DNA from: Actinomycetes bacterium
GTDB taxonomy: Bacteria; Actinomycetota; JAICYB01
Length of the DNA: 64,000 nucleotides
Assembly: GCA_025934435.1 (NCBI GenBank)
Contig: JAICYB010000007.1
Location: 1-64,000 of the forward strand
Reading direction: 5' to 3'
Shown here: positions 53,449 to 62,185 of the stretch, one piece after another
How positions within the stretch are numbered: the stretch's first letter is position 1
How the letters are laid out: each line of letters begins with the position of its first letter
Translations under genes and position numbers: made by a program
The notes under the pieces: generated by a model
The model's input: the letters and a program-made list of their open reading frames with translations, nothing else
Databases searched by the model: none
Told to the model about the DNA's origin: nothing

Positions 53449-53449
53449 T
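53444..53449 (+). promoter_or_regulatory. -10-like hexamer CATAAT, leaderless enoyl-CoA hydratase gene
   Basis: CATAAT, overlapping the VOC stop codon, is followed by 6 bases and the ATG at 53456. It is the closest to the TATAAT consensus in the window. Confidence 0.45.
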
Positions 53450-53455
53450 CTTCCG

Positions 53456-54238
53456 ATGGAAACGTTGCTCTACGAGGAAACCGATGGCGTAGCGGTCGTC
53501 ACGCTGAACCGTCCCGACGTCTACAACGCGTTCAACTCGGCGATGATGCGTGAGCTCTCCGGACTGTGGCAGACGCTCAAGACGAACGACGGCGTCCGGT
53601 GCATCGTCCTCACGGGCGCAGGCGAAAGAGCGTTCTGCACGGGGATCGACAGAAGCGAGATCCCGACCGACGGCGGTGCGTTCGATCCGCTCACGTTCGA
53701 AGATCCCGGCCGCAAACTCGGTCCGAAGACGAACGAGCTGTACAAGCCGGTGATCGCCGCGGTGAACGGGATGGCATGCGGCGGAGCGTTCTACATGCTC
53801 GGCGAGGTGGAGTTCATCATCGCCGGGGAGTCCGCGACGTTCTTCGATCCGCACGTCACCTACGGCATGACCGCTGTCTACGAACCGCTACTGATGATGC
53901 GACGGATGCCCTGGGGCGAGATCGCGCGTCTCACGCTCGCCGGCAGCCACGAACGCGTGTCGGCGAAGCGCGCATACGACATCGGTCTCGTTTCGCAAGT
54001 GGTCGAGGACGATCTGCTGCTGGACGAAACGATCCGTGTCGCGAAAGCCATCGCGTCGCAACCCGCCCGCGCGGTGCAAGCGACGGTGCGAGCGATGTGG
54101 TTGGCCCGCGACCTCACGCCCGCGCAGTCACTCGCCGCGGCTCCCGAGCTGCTCAACCTGGGGACGACACCCGAAGCGCTCGAGGAAGGTCAGCGAGCGT
54201 TCGCTTCGGGCAAGCGGATCGATCCCCGCGTCCGGTAG
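53456..54238 (+). CDS. enoyl-CoA hydratase/isomerase
   Basis: This 260-residue crotonase-fold protein has VAVVTLNRPDVYNAFNSAMM, the oxyanion loop RAFCTGIDRSEIP (about 60-72), KPVIAAVNGMACGGAFYMLG and FDPHVTYGMTAVYEPLLMMR. The last segment replaces the usual GxPEGG region, so the chemistry may differ from simple hydration. The C-terminus has QPARAVQATVRAMWLARDLT. It lies between the VOC gene (7 bases) and the HMG-CoA-synthase-like gene (54 bases, containing a strong palindrome). Confidence 0.86.
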   Translation: METLLYEETDGVAVVTLNRPDVYNAFNSAMMRELSGLWQTLKTNDGVRCIVLTGAGERAFCTGIDRSEIPTDGGAFDPLTFEDPGRKLGPKTNELYKPVIAAVNGMACGGAFYMLGEVEFIIAGESATFFDPHVTYGMTAVYEPLLMMRRMPWGEIARLTLAGSHERVSAKRAYDIGLVSQVVEDDLLLDETIRVAKAIASQPARAVQATVRAMWLARDLTPAQSLAAAPELLNLGTTPEALEEGQRAFASGKRIDPRVR

Positions 54239-54251
54239 CGCGCGCCTGCAG

Positions 54252-54272
54252 AATCTGACGGGTCGTCAGATT
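54252..54272. promoter_or_regulatory. perfect 9-base-arm palindrome, likely repressor operator
   Basis: AATCTGACG and CGTCAGATT flank GGT, a perfect 21-base palindrome with 9-base arms. CTGACG in the left arm fits a -35 box and CAGACT at 54278-54283 a -10 box, 17 bases apart and 9 bases before the ATG at 54293. A bound dimeric repressor, for example TetR-type, would cover the promoter. Confidence 0.6.
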
Positions 54273-54292
54273 TCGGACAGACTGGACGCCCA

Positions 54293-55567
54293 ATGGCGAG
54301 AGGGATCGTCGCTTCGGCCGGCTACGTCCCATATAGAAGGTTGCAGCGTGCAGACATCCGCGCGGTGATGGCGGCCGGCGGCGGACGAGGCACCCGCTCC
54401 GTCGCGTCCTTCGACGAGGACACGACGACGATGGCCGTCGAAGCGTGCCGTCAACTCCATCTGACGCCGGCGCCGGACGCGATCTGGTTCGCGACGTCCG
54501 AGCCGGGCTATCTCGACAAGACGAACGCCAACGCCATCCATGCTGCACTCGGTCTCGATGAAGCCGTCACGGCTCTCGACTTCGGGGGTGCGATCCGGTC
54601 GGGCGTCGGCGCCCTGAAGGCGGCGCTCGAAAGTACGCAGAAGGTGCTCGTCGTGAGTGCCGACATCCGCACCGGTCAACCGACGAGCGCGGACGAAGCA
54701 CAGGGCGGCGACGGCGCGGCCGCGATGCTCGTCGGGGACGGCGAGGTCATCGCGACCTACCTCGGTGGTGCGTCCGCGACGAAAGAGTTCGTGGAACGTT
54801 GGCGCACGCCCGGTGATCTTCGGTCGCGAACGTGGGAGGACCGATTCGGCGAAGCGATGTACGTGCCCCTTGCCGAGCGCGCGTGGAACGCGGCGTTGAA
54901 AGCGGCGGATCTGAGCGAAGTCGACGTTCTGTGCGTTGCGGGGATGCACGCACGTTCCGTCGCACGCGTCACGAAGCAACTCGGAGTCGGCCGGACGATC
55001 GACCTGAGCGCGAGCGTCGGCGACGCGGGAACAGCGCAACCGATGCTCATGCTCGCCGCCGCGCTCGAACAAGCGACGCCGGACGAAACGATCGCGCTCG
55101 TCTCGCTCGCCGACGGAGCGGACGTCTTGATCTTCCGCGCCGTCGAACAAGCGACGCCGAAGCGGACCGTCCAGCAGCAGATCGATGCGGCGCAGGACGT
55201 TTCCTACGCGCGCTTCCTTTCGTGGCGCGGGATGATCGCGCCCGAGCCGCCGAATCGGCCCGAGCCCGCGCGTGTTTCGTCCCCGGCGGCCGAGCGCGCG
55301 GCCGAGCACAAGTTCGCGTTCGACGGCAGATCCGATGCGATCGGGACGATCGTGACGTTCACGGTCGACCGGCTCGCATACTCGCCGAGTCCGCCGATCG
55401 TCTTCGCGATAGTCGACTTCCCCGACGGAACGCGAGCGCCGCTCGAGCTGACGGACGTCGATCCCGACGCCTTGAAGGTCGGCGACGAGGTCGAGATGAC
55501 CTTCCGCAAGCTCAGCACGGCCGACGGCATACACAACTACTTCTGGAAGGCGAAGCCGACACGATGA
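54293..55567 (+). CDS. HMG-CoA-synthase-like protein fused to an OB-fold (DUF35-type) domain
   Basis: This 424-residue protein has a thiolase-superfamily domain (1-310; SVASFDEDTTTMAVEACRQL, SADEAQGGDGAAAMLVGDGE, SASVGDAGTAQPMLMLAAAL) and a C-terminal OB-fold (TIVTFTVDRLAYSPSPPIVF, VEMTFRKLSTADGIHNYFWK). At the site of the catalytic Cys of HMG-CoA synthase the sequence is FGGAIRSGVGAL (Ile101), and the zinc ribbon that usually precedes the OB-fold is absent. It is therefore probably not a classical synthase, but a partner or scaffold of the SCP-2 thiolase encoded next, with which it overlaps by ATGA. Confidence 0.8.
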   Translation: MARGIVASAGYVPYRRLQRADIRAVMAAGGGRGTRSVASFDEDTTTMAVEACRQLHLTPAPDAIWFATSEPGYLDKTNANAIHAALGLDEAVTALDFGGAIRSGVGALKAALESTQKVLVVSADIRTGQPTSADEAQGGDGAAAMLVGDGEVIATYLGGASATKEFVERWRTPGDLRSRTWEDRFGEAMYVPLAERAWNAALKAADLSEVDVLCVAGMHARSVARVTKQLGVGRTIDLSASVGDAGTAQPMLMLAAALEQATPDETIALVSLADGADVLIFRAVEQATPKRTVQQQIDAAQDVSYARFLSWRGMIAPEPPNRPEPARVSSPAAERAAEHKFAFDGRSDAIGTIVTFTVDRLAYSPSPPIVFAIVDFPDGTRAPLELTDVDPDALKVGDEVEMTFRKLSTADGIHNYFWKAKPTR

Positions 55568-56718
55568 GCATCAAAGATCGCGTCGCCATCGTCGCGAGCA
55601 GTTGCACGCGCTTCGGCGAAGCGTGGGACCGGGGAACCGACGATCTTCTCAGGGAAGCCCTCGGCGGCCTCGAAACGGACTCGACACCCGACGCGTACTG
55701 GCTCGGTACCGCGCAGTCCGGCATGAGCGGGATCACGCTCGGCAAGGTGCTCGGGCACGACCGTCCGATCACGCGGGTCGAGAACTACTGCGCCTCGGGT
55801 TCGGAGGCGCTTCGCAACGCGTCGTACGCCGTTGCGTCGGGCGCGTACGACGTCGCGATGGCCATCGGCGTCGAGAAGGTGAAGGACGCCGGCTACCAGG
55901 GACTCAACGCGTTCCCGATCCCGAACGACGGCACCCAGCGAACGCTCACCGCGGCCGCGATGTTCTCGCTTGTGATCCCGGCATACGCGAACAAATACGG
56001 CGTGTCGGACGAAGACATGCGCGACGCGCTCGCGCACATCGCGTCGAAGAACCATTCGAACGGTGCGCGCAACCCGCGCGCTCAGTTCCGCCGCGAGATG
56101 AGCGAAGACCAGATCAAACAGTCACCGAAGGTCGCCGGCGCGCTCGGTGTGCTCGACTGCGCGGGGGTCGCCGACGGGGCCGCAGCCGCGATCGTCGTTC
56201 GCGCCGAAGACGCAACGAAGTACACCGACAAACCCTTGTACATCAAAGCCCTTTCGTTCGTCGCCGGCAGCGGCTCGGGTCTGACGGATCCGTCCTACGA
56301 CTACACGCATTTCCCGGAGGTCGAAGCGTCGGTCAAGGATGCGTACGCGCAAGCGGGCATCACCGACCCGCGCTCGGCGTTCGCGATGGCCGAGGTGCAC
56401 GACTGCTTCACTCCGACCGAGCTCGTGCTCATGGAGGACCTCGGGTTCTGCCCGCGGGGGACCGCATACAAGGAAGTGCTCGGCGGCGCGTTCGATCTCC
56501 ATGGCGACCTTCCGGTGAATCCGGACGGCGGCCTCAAGAGCTTCGGCCACCCGGTCGGCGCGACGGGCCTCCGCATGCTCTACGAGTGCTGGCTGCAGCT
56601 CCGCGGCGAAGCTCCGCCCGAGCGACAGATCGACAACTCGCGCGGGCTCGCGCTCACGCAGAACCTCGGCGGGTACCCCGGCGAGATGGTGTCGTTCGTG
56701 GGCATCGTCGGCACATGA
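55564..56718 (+). CDS. SCP-2-type thiolase (acetyl-CoA acetyltransferase family)
   Basis: This 384-residue thiolase has the acylated Cys76 in VENYCASGSEALRNA, EVHDCFTPTELVLMEDLGFC, and the complete GHPVGATG histidine motif. Unlike the Ltp-type protein at 9782, all catalytic motifs are present. It should cleave or condense 3-ketoacyl-CoA. The start overlaps the HMG-CoA-synthase/OB gene and the end overlaps the ligase gene (ATGA on both sides), so the three products are made together, as in archaeal thiolase/HMG-CoA synthase/DUF35 complexes. Confidence 0.88.
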   Translation: MSIKDRVAIVASSCTRFGEAWDRGTDDLLREALGGLETDSTPDAYWLGTAQSGMSGITLGKVLGHDRPITRVENYCASGSEALRNASYAVASGAYDVAMAIGVEKVKDAGYQGLNAFPIPNDGTQRTLTAAAMFSLVIPAYANKYGVSDEDMRDALAHIASKNHSNGARNPRAQFRREMSEDQIKQSPKVAGALGVLDCAGVADGAAAAIVVRAEDATKYTDKPLYIKALSFVAGSGSGLTDPSYDYTHFPEVEASVKDAYAQAGITDPRSAFAMAEVHDCFTPTELVLMEDLGFCPRGTAYKEVLGGAFDLHGDLPVNPDGGLKSFGHPVGATGLRMLYECWLQLRGEAPPERQIDNSRGLALTQNLGGYPGEMVSFVGIVGT

Positions 56719-58106
56719 TCGGCGGCGTCGTCCGCGAAGCCGCGAAGCGTTTCCGTGACGAGATCGCGATCGTCGCTCCCGACGGGGAGCAGATCAGCTA
56801 TCTCGATCTGTACAAGCGGAGCGAGGCGGTCGCGGGTGGTTTCCTGCGCCAAGGCATCAAGGCCGGCGACGTCGTCGCGATCACGTTCGGTTCGTCCATC
56901 GAGTACGTGCTTGCTTACCTCGGTGCGGCGCGCATCGGCGCGATCACGGCGGGAGTGAACCCGCGGTACTCGGGCGACGAACGCGCGAAGGTGCTCGACC
57001 GCCTCGCGCCGACGATCGTTCTCGAGTCGAGCGAAGACCTGCCGAGCGGTGAAGCGCCGACGCAACGTTTGCCGGTCGACCCCGAGCGTCCCGTCGCGAT
57101 CGTGTTCACGTCGGGGACGACGGGCGAACCCAAGGGCGCCGTGTTCCGCGACCGGCAACTCGCGGCGATCACGATGTTCGACACCGGCGGCGTGTGGGGC
57201 GGCGGCGGACCGATGCTCGCGTCGACCGAGCTCGCCCACGTCGGGTTCATGACGAAACTCCCCTGGTACCTGCGTGCCGGTTCGCGGATCCACATGCTCG
57301 CGCGTTGGCGCGCCGAAGACGCGCTCCGGACGATCACCGAACAGAAGATGGCGTCGGTCGGCGGCATCGCCGCGCAGGTTGCGCTGATGCTGCGTTTGCC
57401 GAACTTCGACGACTACGACGTCTCGAGCGTCAAAGCGATCATCGTCGGCGGTGGTCCGTCCCCCGCGAAGGTGATCGAAGAAGCGAAGCGGCGTTTCGGA
57501 GCGGCGTACTCCGTCCGCTATTCGTCGACCGAGTCGGGCGGCGTCGGCACGCTGACGGCCTTCGATGCGCCGGAGGACGAAACGCTCTACACCGTGGGAC
57601 GTCCGCGGGACGGGATCGACCTCCGCATCGTCGACGACGAGATCCTCCTGCGGTCGCCGGCCATGATGTCCGAGTACTGGCGCGATCCGGAGAACACGGC
57701 GAAGGCGCTCGTCGACGGTTGGCTACACACCGGCGACCTCGGACGGATCGACGAGGACGGTTGTCTCCGCATCATCGGACGTCGCAAGGAGATGTTCATC
57801 CGCGGCGGGTACAACGTGTATCCGCTCGAGGTCGAGGCCGTCCTCGGCAACCATCCGTCCGTGGCGCACGTCGCCGTCGTTCCGAGGCCGGACGACGTCA
57901 TGGGCGAGGTCGGCGTCGCCGTCGTCGTCGCGCACCAGGGGGCCGACGCGCCCACGCTCGAGGACCTGCGAGCTTTCGCAAGCGGCAAGCTCGCCGCGTA
58001 CAAGCTGCCCGAGGCGATCCGCGTCGTAGATGCGCTTCCGTACAACGGACAACAGAAAGTCGACCGGCGTCGTTTAACTGAGGAGGAGGCGACACGGGTC
58101 GTATGA
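56715..58106 (+). CDS. AMP-dependent acyl-CoA ligase
   Basis: This 463-residue ANL enzyme, on the short side, has FTSGTTGEPKGAVFRDRQLA (about 130-149), STELAHVGFMTKLPWYLRAG, RYSSTESGGVGTLTAFD, GWLHTGDLGRI, RRKEMFIRGGYNVYPLEVEA and a C-terminal Lys in NGQQKVDRRRL. It probably activates the acid brought in by the transporter encoded downstream; the coupling by ATGA to the binding-protein gene supports this, but the acid is unknown. Confidence 0.87.
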   Translation: MIGGVVREAAKRFRDEIAIVAPDGEQISYLDLYKRSEAVAGGFLRQGIKAGDVVAITFGSSIEYVLAYLGAARIGAITAGVNPRYSGDERAKVLDRLAPTIVLESSEDLPSGEAPTQRLPVDPERPVAIVFTSGTTGEPKGAVFRDRQLAAITMFDTGGVWGGGGPMLASTELAHVGFMTKLPWYLRAGSRIHMLARWRAEDALRTITEQKMASVGGIAAQVALMLRLPNFDDYDVSSVKAIIVGGGPSPAKVIEEAKRRFGAAYSVRYSSTESGGVGTLTAFDAPEDETLYTVGRPRDGIDLRIVDDEILLRSPAMMSEYWRDPENTAKALVDGWLHTGDLGRIDEDGCLRIIGRRKEMFIRGGYNVYPLEVEAVLGNHPSVAHVAVVPRPDDVMGEVGVAVVVAHQGADAPTLEDLRAFASGKLAAYKLPEAIRVVDALPYNGQQKVDRRRLTEEEATRVV

Positions 58107-59572
58107 TGTTCCGCCGCATGAGGGGCTCACGGGGAGTTCATTCGTTACTGGCCATCCTGGCCGCGCTCGCGCTCGTGTCGACGGCGTGCGGCTCGCGGCT
58201 GACGAAGACCGAGCGGGCGAACGCGATCGCTGCGATCAGCGGACGAGGCGGCGGCGGCGGTTCGTCCACCCTCGGCGACAACCCGGCCACGACGACCGGA
58301 ACCACGACGACCGGCGGCTCGACGGCGTCATCCGCAGGCGGGTCGACGACGACGACCGGCGGCGCTTCGTCCGGCGGGGCGACGACCGGCGGCGGGGGCG
58401 GGATCGTCGCGAACTCGGTGGGATCGTGTTCGAAAGCGACCTCCGGCGGGCAGACCGGTCTCACGCCGACAACGATCAAGCTCGCAACGCTCGCCGACAT
58501 CAGCGGCGTCCAGCCGGGACTCTTCCAGTCGGCGCACGACGCGGCGAAGGCGGCCGCCGCGTACATCAACTCGACGGGCGGCATCTGCGGACGTCAGGTC
58601 GTCCCCGACCTCCTCGACAGCAAGACGGACTCCGGCGGCAACCGCGCGGCGATGGAGCAAGCGTGCGCGAACGACTTCGCCGTCGCCGGTTCCGTATCCG
58701 CGTTCGACGACGGCAGTGCGCAGCCCGGTCAAGCGTGCGGGATCCCGGATATCACGGGCGTCTCGACGAACCGCGCGAAGTACTCAGCAACGAATACGTT
58801 CCCCGCGTATCCGAGCGGCGGCCCGGAGATCGGCGACACGTCGGCGAAGTACATCGCGAAGGCCTACCCCGACGCGATCAAGCATGCGGCGATCCTCTAT
58901 CTGAACCAAGCGGTCGCGGTGACGAACGCTGCCGCGCGCGAGAAGGCGTGGGCCGCCGTTGGGTTCAAGTGGGTCTACAAGCAGGAAGTGCAAGTGCTGC
59001 AGGCCAGCTACACGAGCTTCGTCAGCGACATGAAGCGGCTCGGCGTGCAGTACGTCACGTTCGTCGGCGACTTCCAGAACATCATCCGGCTGCAGAAGTC
59101 GATGCAGCAGCAGAAGTTCTTCCCCAAGGTCCGGGACTGGGACTCTGTTGCGTACAACCCGCAGTACCTCGAGACCGATCCGCAGTCCGTCGAGGGATCG
59201 TTCGTGTTCATCAACACGGCGATGATCGAAGAAGCGGCGAGCAACCCGGAGATGAAGCTCTACACCACGTGGTTGCAGCGGGCCGCCCCCGGCGCTGTGC
59301 CCGACTACTTCGGCATCTACGCGTGGTCGGCGTACCGTCTGTTCCAGAAGCTCGCGACGGACATCGGACCGAACATCACACGCCCGAAGTTGATGTCGGC
59401 TCTGAAAGCGACCGCGACGTGGAACGACTACGGCATGCACGGGCCGATGCAGACGGGGGCGAAGAAGCCGACCGTGTGCACGCTCTACATGCAGGTGAAG
59501 AACGGCAAGTTCACCCGTATGTGGCCGGCGTCGGGCTTCGACTGTAGTGGGAGTCTCGTGAACGTCGGATGA
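58103..59572 (+). CDS. ABC transporter substrate-binding lipoprotein (Liv/Periplasmic_binding_6 type)
   Basis: This 489-residue exported lipoprotein has the signal peptide MMFRRMRGSRGVHSLLAILA and lipidated Cys29 (VSTACG). A low-complexity Gly/Ser/Thr tether (about 48-103) precedes the type I binding fold: TTIKLATLADISGVQPGLFQ, AAAAYINSTGGICGRQVVPD, HAAILYLNQAVAVTNAAARE and YFGIYAWSAYRLFQKLATDI. It collects the substrate outside the membrane for the permease encoded next. The binding fold is that of branched-chain amino acid and aromatic or aliphatic acid receptors. Confidence 0.9.
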   Translation: MMFRRMRGSRGVHSLLAILAALALVSTACGSRLTKTERANAIAAISGRGGGGGSSTLGDNPATTTGTTTTGGSTASSAGGSTTTTGGASSGGATTGGGGGIVANSVGSCSKATSGGQTGLTPTTIKLATLADISGVQPGLFQSAHDAAKAAAAYINSTGGICGRQVVPDLLDSKTDSGGNRAAMEQACANDFAVAGSVSAFDDGSAQPGQACGIPDITGVSTNRAKYSATNTFPAYPSGGPEIGDTSAKYIAKAYPDAIKHAAILYLNQAVAVTNAAAREKAWAAVGFKWVYKQEVQVLQASYTSFVSDMKRLGVQYVTFVGDFQNIIRLQKSMQQQKFFPKVRDWDSVAYNPQYLETDPQSVEGSFVFINTAMIEEAASNPEMKLYTTWLQRAAPGAVPDYFGIYAWSAYRLFQKLATDIGPNITRPKLMSALKATATWNDYGMHGPMQTGAKKPTVCTLYMQVKNGKFTRMWPASGFDCSGSLVNVG

Positions 59573-61479
59573 AAGATCTCCTCGCGTTCACGGTGATCGG
59601 GATCGTCACCGGGTCGGTATACGCGATCGCGGCGAGTGGCCTCGTCCTCACATATACGACGTCCGGCATCTTCAACTTCGCGCACGGCGGGATCGGGATG
59701 CTGATGGCGTTCACGTATTGGGAGTTCCGATTCCACCATCACTGGCCGGCGCCGCTCGCGCTGTTCGTCGTCGTGTTCGTGATCGCTCCAGCACTCGGTG
59801 CGCTGATCGAGCGTGTGCTCATGCGCAACCTGCACGGACGATCGACCGGTACATCGCTCGTTGTGACGATCGGGCTGATGGTGATGCTCATGGGTATCGC
59901 CCAGGGGATCTGGCCGCCGGCCGCGCGTCCGTTCCCCGAGTTCTATTCGGGCCACGGCGTCACGATCTTCGGGATCTTCGTGACGACGCACCAGATCATC
60001 ACGATCATCGTGGCGGGCCTGGCCGCGCTCATCTTCTGGTATCTGCTGAACCGCACACGCACCGGCGTCGCGATGCGCGCCGTCGTCGATGACCGCAACC
60101 TCGCCGCGTTGAACGGCGTCTCGCCGGCGCGCGTGAGCATGCTGTCGTGGGCGCTCGGTTCGTCCCTCGCGGCGCTCGCCGGGATCCTCATCGCGCCCGC
60201 GCTCAACCTCGAGATCCTCAACCTGACGCTGCTCGTCGTCGTGGCGTATGCGGCCGCCGTCGTCGGAAAGCTCAAGAGCCTCCCGTTGACGTTCGCCGGC
60301 GCGATGATCCTCGGCCTGCTGACGTCGTACCTCAGCCTGAGCTGGGTTCACGCGGAGAAGATCCCCGGTCTTCCCGGCGCGCTGCCGACCATCATGCTGT
60401 TCGCCTGCCTCCTGCTCCTTCCGGAAGAACGCCTGCGGGTCGGACGGATCACCAGCGAGCGGGGGCCGCGCGTCCCGTCGCTCGGCGAGTCATTGCAGGG
60501 CGGCATCCTGCTCGTCGTCGGTGCGATCGTGGTGTCGCTCGTTCTCTCGGACGCGAACCTCGTGCGCGTCGGGCAAGGGATGGCGCTCGCACTCGTGATG
60601 CTGTCGCTCGTGGTCCTGATGGGATACGGCGGACAGATCTCTCTGGCACAGATGACATTCGTCGGTATGGGCGCATTCGCGATGGCCCGCTTCGGTCTCG
60701 GCGGTTCGCCGCTCGGCCTCCTGATGGCGCCGCTCCTCGCCGCGCCGATCGGCGCGCTCGTCGCACTGCCTGCGCTGCGGCTCCAAGGCCTGTACCTTGC
60801 ACTCGCCACCATGGCCTTCGGCGTGGCCGCCGAGAACATGCTCTTCCCTCGAGCGTGGCTGTTCGGATCCTCGACTCGGGTCGTCCCGCGACTCCATCTT
60901 TTCGGCGTGCATTTCGACGGAGAGAAGTCGTTCTTCGTGTTGCTTGCGATCGTCTTCTCGTTGTTCGGGATCGGTGTTCTCGCCTTGCGCAGAGGCCGCT
61001 TCGGACGACTCGTATCTGCGATGCGTGATTCGCCCGCGGCATGCACGACGCTCGGCGTCAACCTCCTCACGACGCGCCTCGCGGTGTTCACGCTCTCTGC
61101 GGCGATGGCCGGCTTCGCCGGGGCGTTCTACGGCGGGCTCCGCGGGAGCGCCCAGACGAACGACTTCCTGATGTTCCAATCGCTGCCCTTGTTGCTGATG
61201 GCCGTCATCGGCGGGATCACGACCGTGTCCGGTGCGCTCGTCGGAGGGCTCCTGCTCGGTCTGCTGCAGACGCAGTCGTCCACGGGTGTGCTCGCCGGGC
61301 TCGTGTTCCTCTTCACCGGCGCCGCGGCCGTCTCGCTCGGACGGAACCCGCACGGTGTCGCCTTCTACATCTCGCAGAAGCTCGAACCCTTGAAGGACAA
61401 GGTCCCGTGGTTCCGTCCGGAGGAGCCGGACGAACCACTTACCGAGGAGTTGCCGCGCATTGCCGCTGCTGCAGGCTGA
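59569..61479 (+). CDS. fused LivH-LivM ABC transporter permease
   Basis: This 636-residue protein joins two permeases. LivH-like part (1-285): VTGSVYAIAASGLVLTYTTS, NFAHGGIGMLMAF, RAVVDDRNLAALNGVSPARV. LivM-like part (about 305-600): GYGGQISLAQMTFVGMGAFA, LRLQGLYLALATMAFGVAAE, MRDSPAACTTLGVNLLTTRL. Both carry the EAA-like loops that contact the ATPases. About sixteen membrane helices are expected. The hydrophilic C-terminal tail (EPDEPLTEELPRI) overlaps the LivG start by 20 bases. It is coupled to the binding-protein gene by ATGA. Confidence 0.9.
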   Translation: MKDLLAFTVIGIVTGSVYAIAASGLVLTYTTSGIFNFAHGGIGMLMAFTYWEFRFHHHWPAPLALFVVVFVIAPALGALIERVLMRNLHGRSTGTSLVVTIGLMVMLMGIAQGIWPPAARPFPEFYSGHGVTIFGIFVTTHQIITIIVAGLAALIFWYLLNRTRTGVAMRAVVDDRNLAALNGVSPARVSMLSWALGSSLAALAGILIAPALNLEILNLTLLVVVAYAAAVVGKLKSLPLTFAGAMILGLLTSYLSLSWVHAEKIPGLPGALPTIMLFACLLLLPEERLRVGRITSERGPRVPSLGESLQGGILLVVGAIVVSLVLSDANLVRVGQGMALALVMLSLVVLMGYGGQISLAQMTFVGMGAFAMARFGLGGSPLGLLMAPLLAAPIGALVALPALRLQGLYLALATMAFGVAAENMLFPRAWLFGSSTRVVPRLHLFGVHFDGEKSFFVLLAIVFSLFGIGVLALRRGRFGRLVSAMRDSPAACTTLGVNLLTTRLAVFTLSAAMAGFAGAFYGGLRGSAQTNDFLMFQSLPLLLMAVIGGITTVSGALVGGLLLGLLQTQSSTGVLAGLVFLFTGAAAVSLGRNPHGVAFYISQKLEPLKDKVPWFRPEEPDEPLTEELPRIAAAAG

Positions 61480-62185
61480 GGAGATCAGCGTCACCTTCGG
61501 GGGGCATCGCGCGCTCGTCGACGTGTCCGTCGATGCCGAAGAGGGACGCATCACCGGGCTCATCGGCCCGAACGGTGCCGGAAAGACCACGTGCTTCAAC
61601 GTCTTGTCCGGACTGCAGCCACCGCAAGGTGGACGCGTCATCTTCGACTCGCAGGACATCAGCGCCGTCCCGGCGTACAAGCGCGGACGTCTCGGCATGG
61701 CTCGCACGTTCCAGCGCATCGAAGTGTTCGGCTCGCTCACCGTGTTCGAGAACGTGCTCGTCGCCGCCGAGATCCGGCACCGCTGGTCACGCGGCGAGGA
61801 GATCGATCTCGATGCGGAATGCAACGACATCATCGATCTCGTCGGACTGCGCAAGGTCGCGGACCAGCGTGTCGATTCGATACCGACCGGACTCTCACGT
61901 CTCACCGAGCTTGCGCGCGCGCTCGCGACGAAGCCGCGAGTGATCCTGCTCGATGAACCGTCCTCCGGTCTGGACGACGACGAATCGGAGGCGTTCGGCG
62001 ATCTGCTGTTGACGCTCGCCAAGCGCGGCGTCGCGATCCTGCTCGTTGAACACGACATCGATCTCGTCATGCAGGTGTGTGACAGGATCCACGTGCTCGA
62101 CTTCGGGACGATCATCGCCGTCGGGACGCCCGTCGAGATCCGCAAGGACAAACGCGTCCAGAAGGCGTACCTCGGGGAGGATTGA
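61460..62185 (+). CDS. livG: branched-chain-type ABC transporter ATP-binding protein LivG
   Basis: This 241-residue ATPase has Walker A GPNGAGKT (36-43), MARTFQRIEVFGSLTVFENV typical of LivG, signature IPTGLSRLTELARAL (a variant of the LivG LPYG type), Walker B VILLDEPSSGLD and the switch His in LVEHDIDLV. It energises uptake with LivF. The start is TTG at 61460, with GAGGAG 10 bases upstream inside the permease gene. The last codons overlap the LivF ribosome-binding region. Confidence 0.9.
   Translation: MPLLQAEEISVTFGGHRALVDVSVDAEEGRITGLIGPNGAGKTTCFNVLSGLQPPQGGRVIFDSQDISAVPAYKRGRLGMARTFQRIEVFGSLTVFENVLVAAEIRHRWSRGEEIDLDAECNDIIDLVGLRKVADQRVDSIPTGLSRLTELARALATKPRVILLDEPSSGLDDDESEAFGDLLLTLAKRGVAILLVEHDIDLVMQVCDRIHVLDFGTIIAVGTPVEIRKDKRVQKAYLGED

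Noticed and set aside
58240..58420. Repeated GGCGG/ACGACG-like DNA that could suggest a tandem repeat
   Set aside because: It is in frame and encodes the Gly/Ser/Thr tether of the substrate-binding lipoprotein; units are not exact repeats.
61460..62185. LivG signature motif reading IPTGL instead of LSGGQ
   Set aside because: LivG proteins normally use an LPYG/LPTG-type signature, so this is ordinary family variation.
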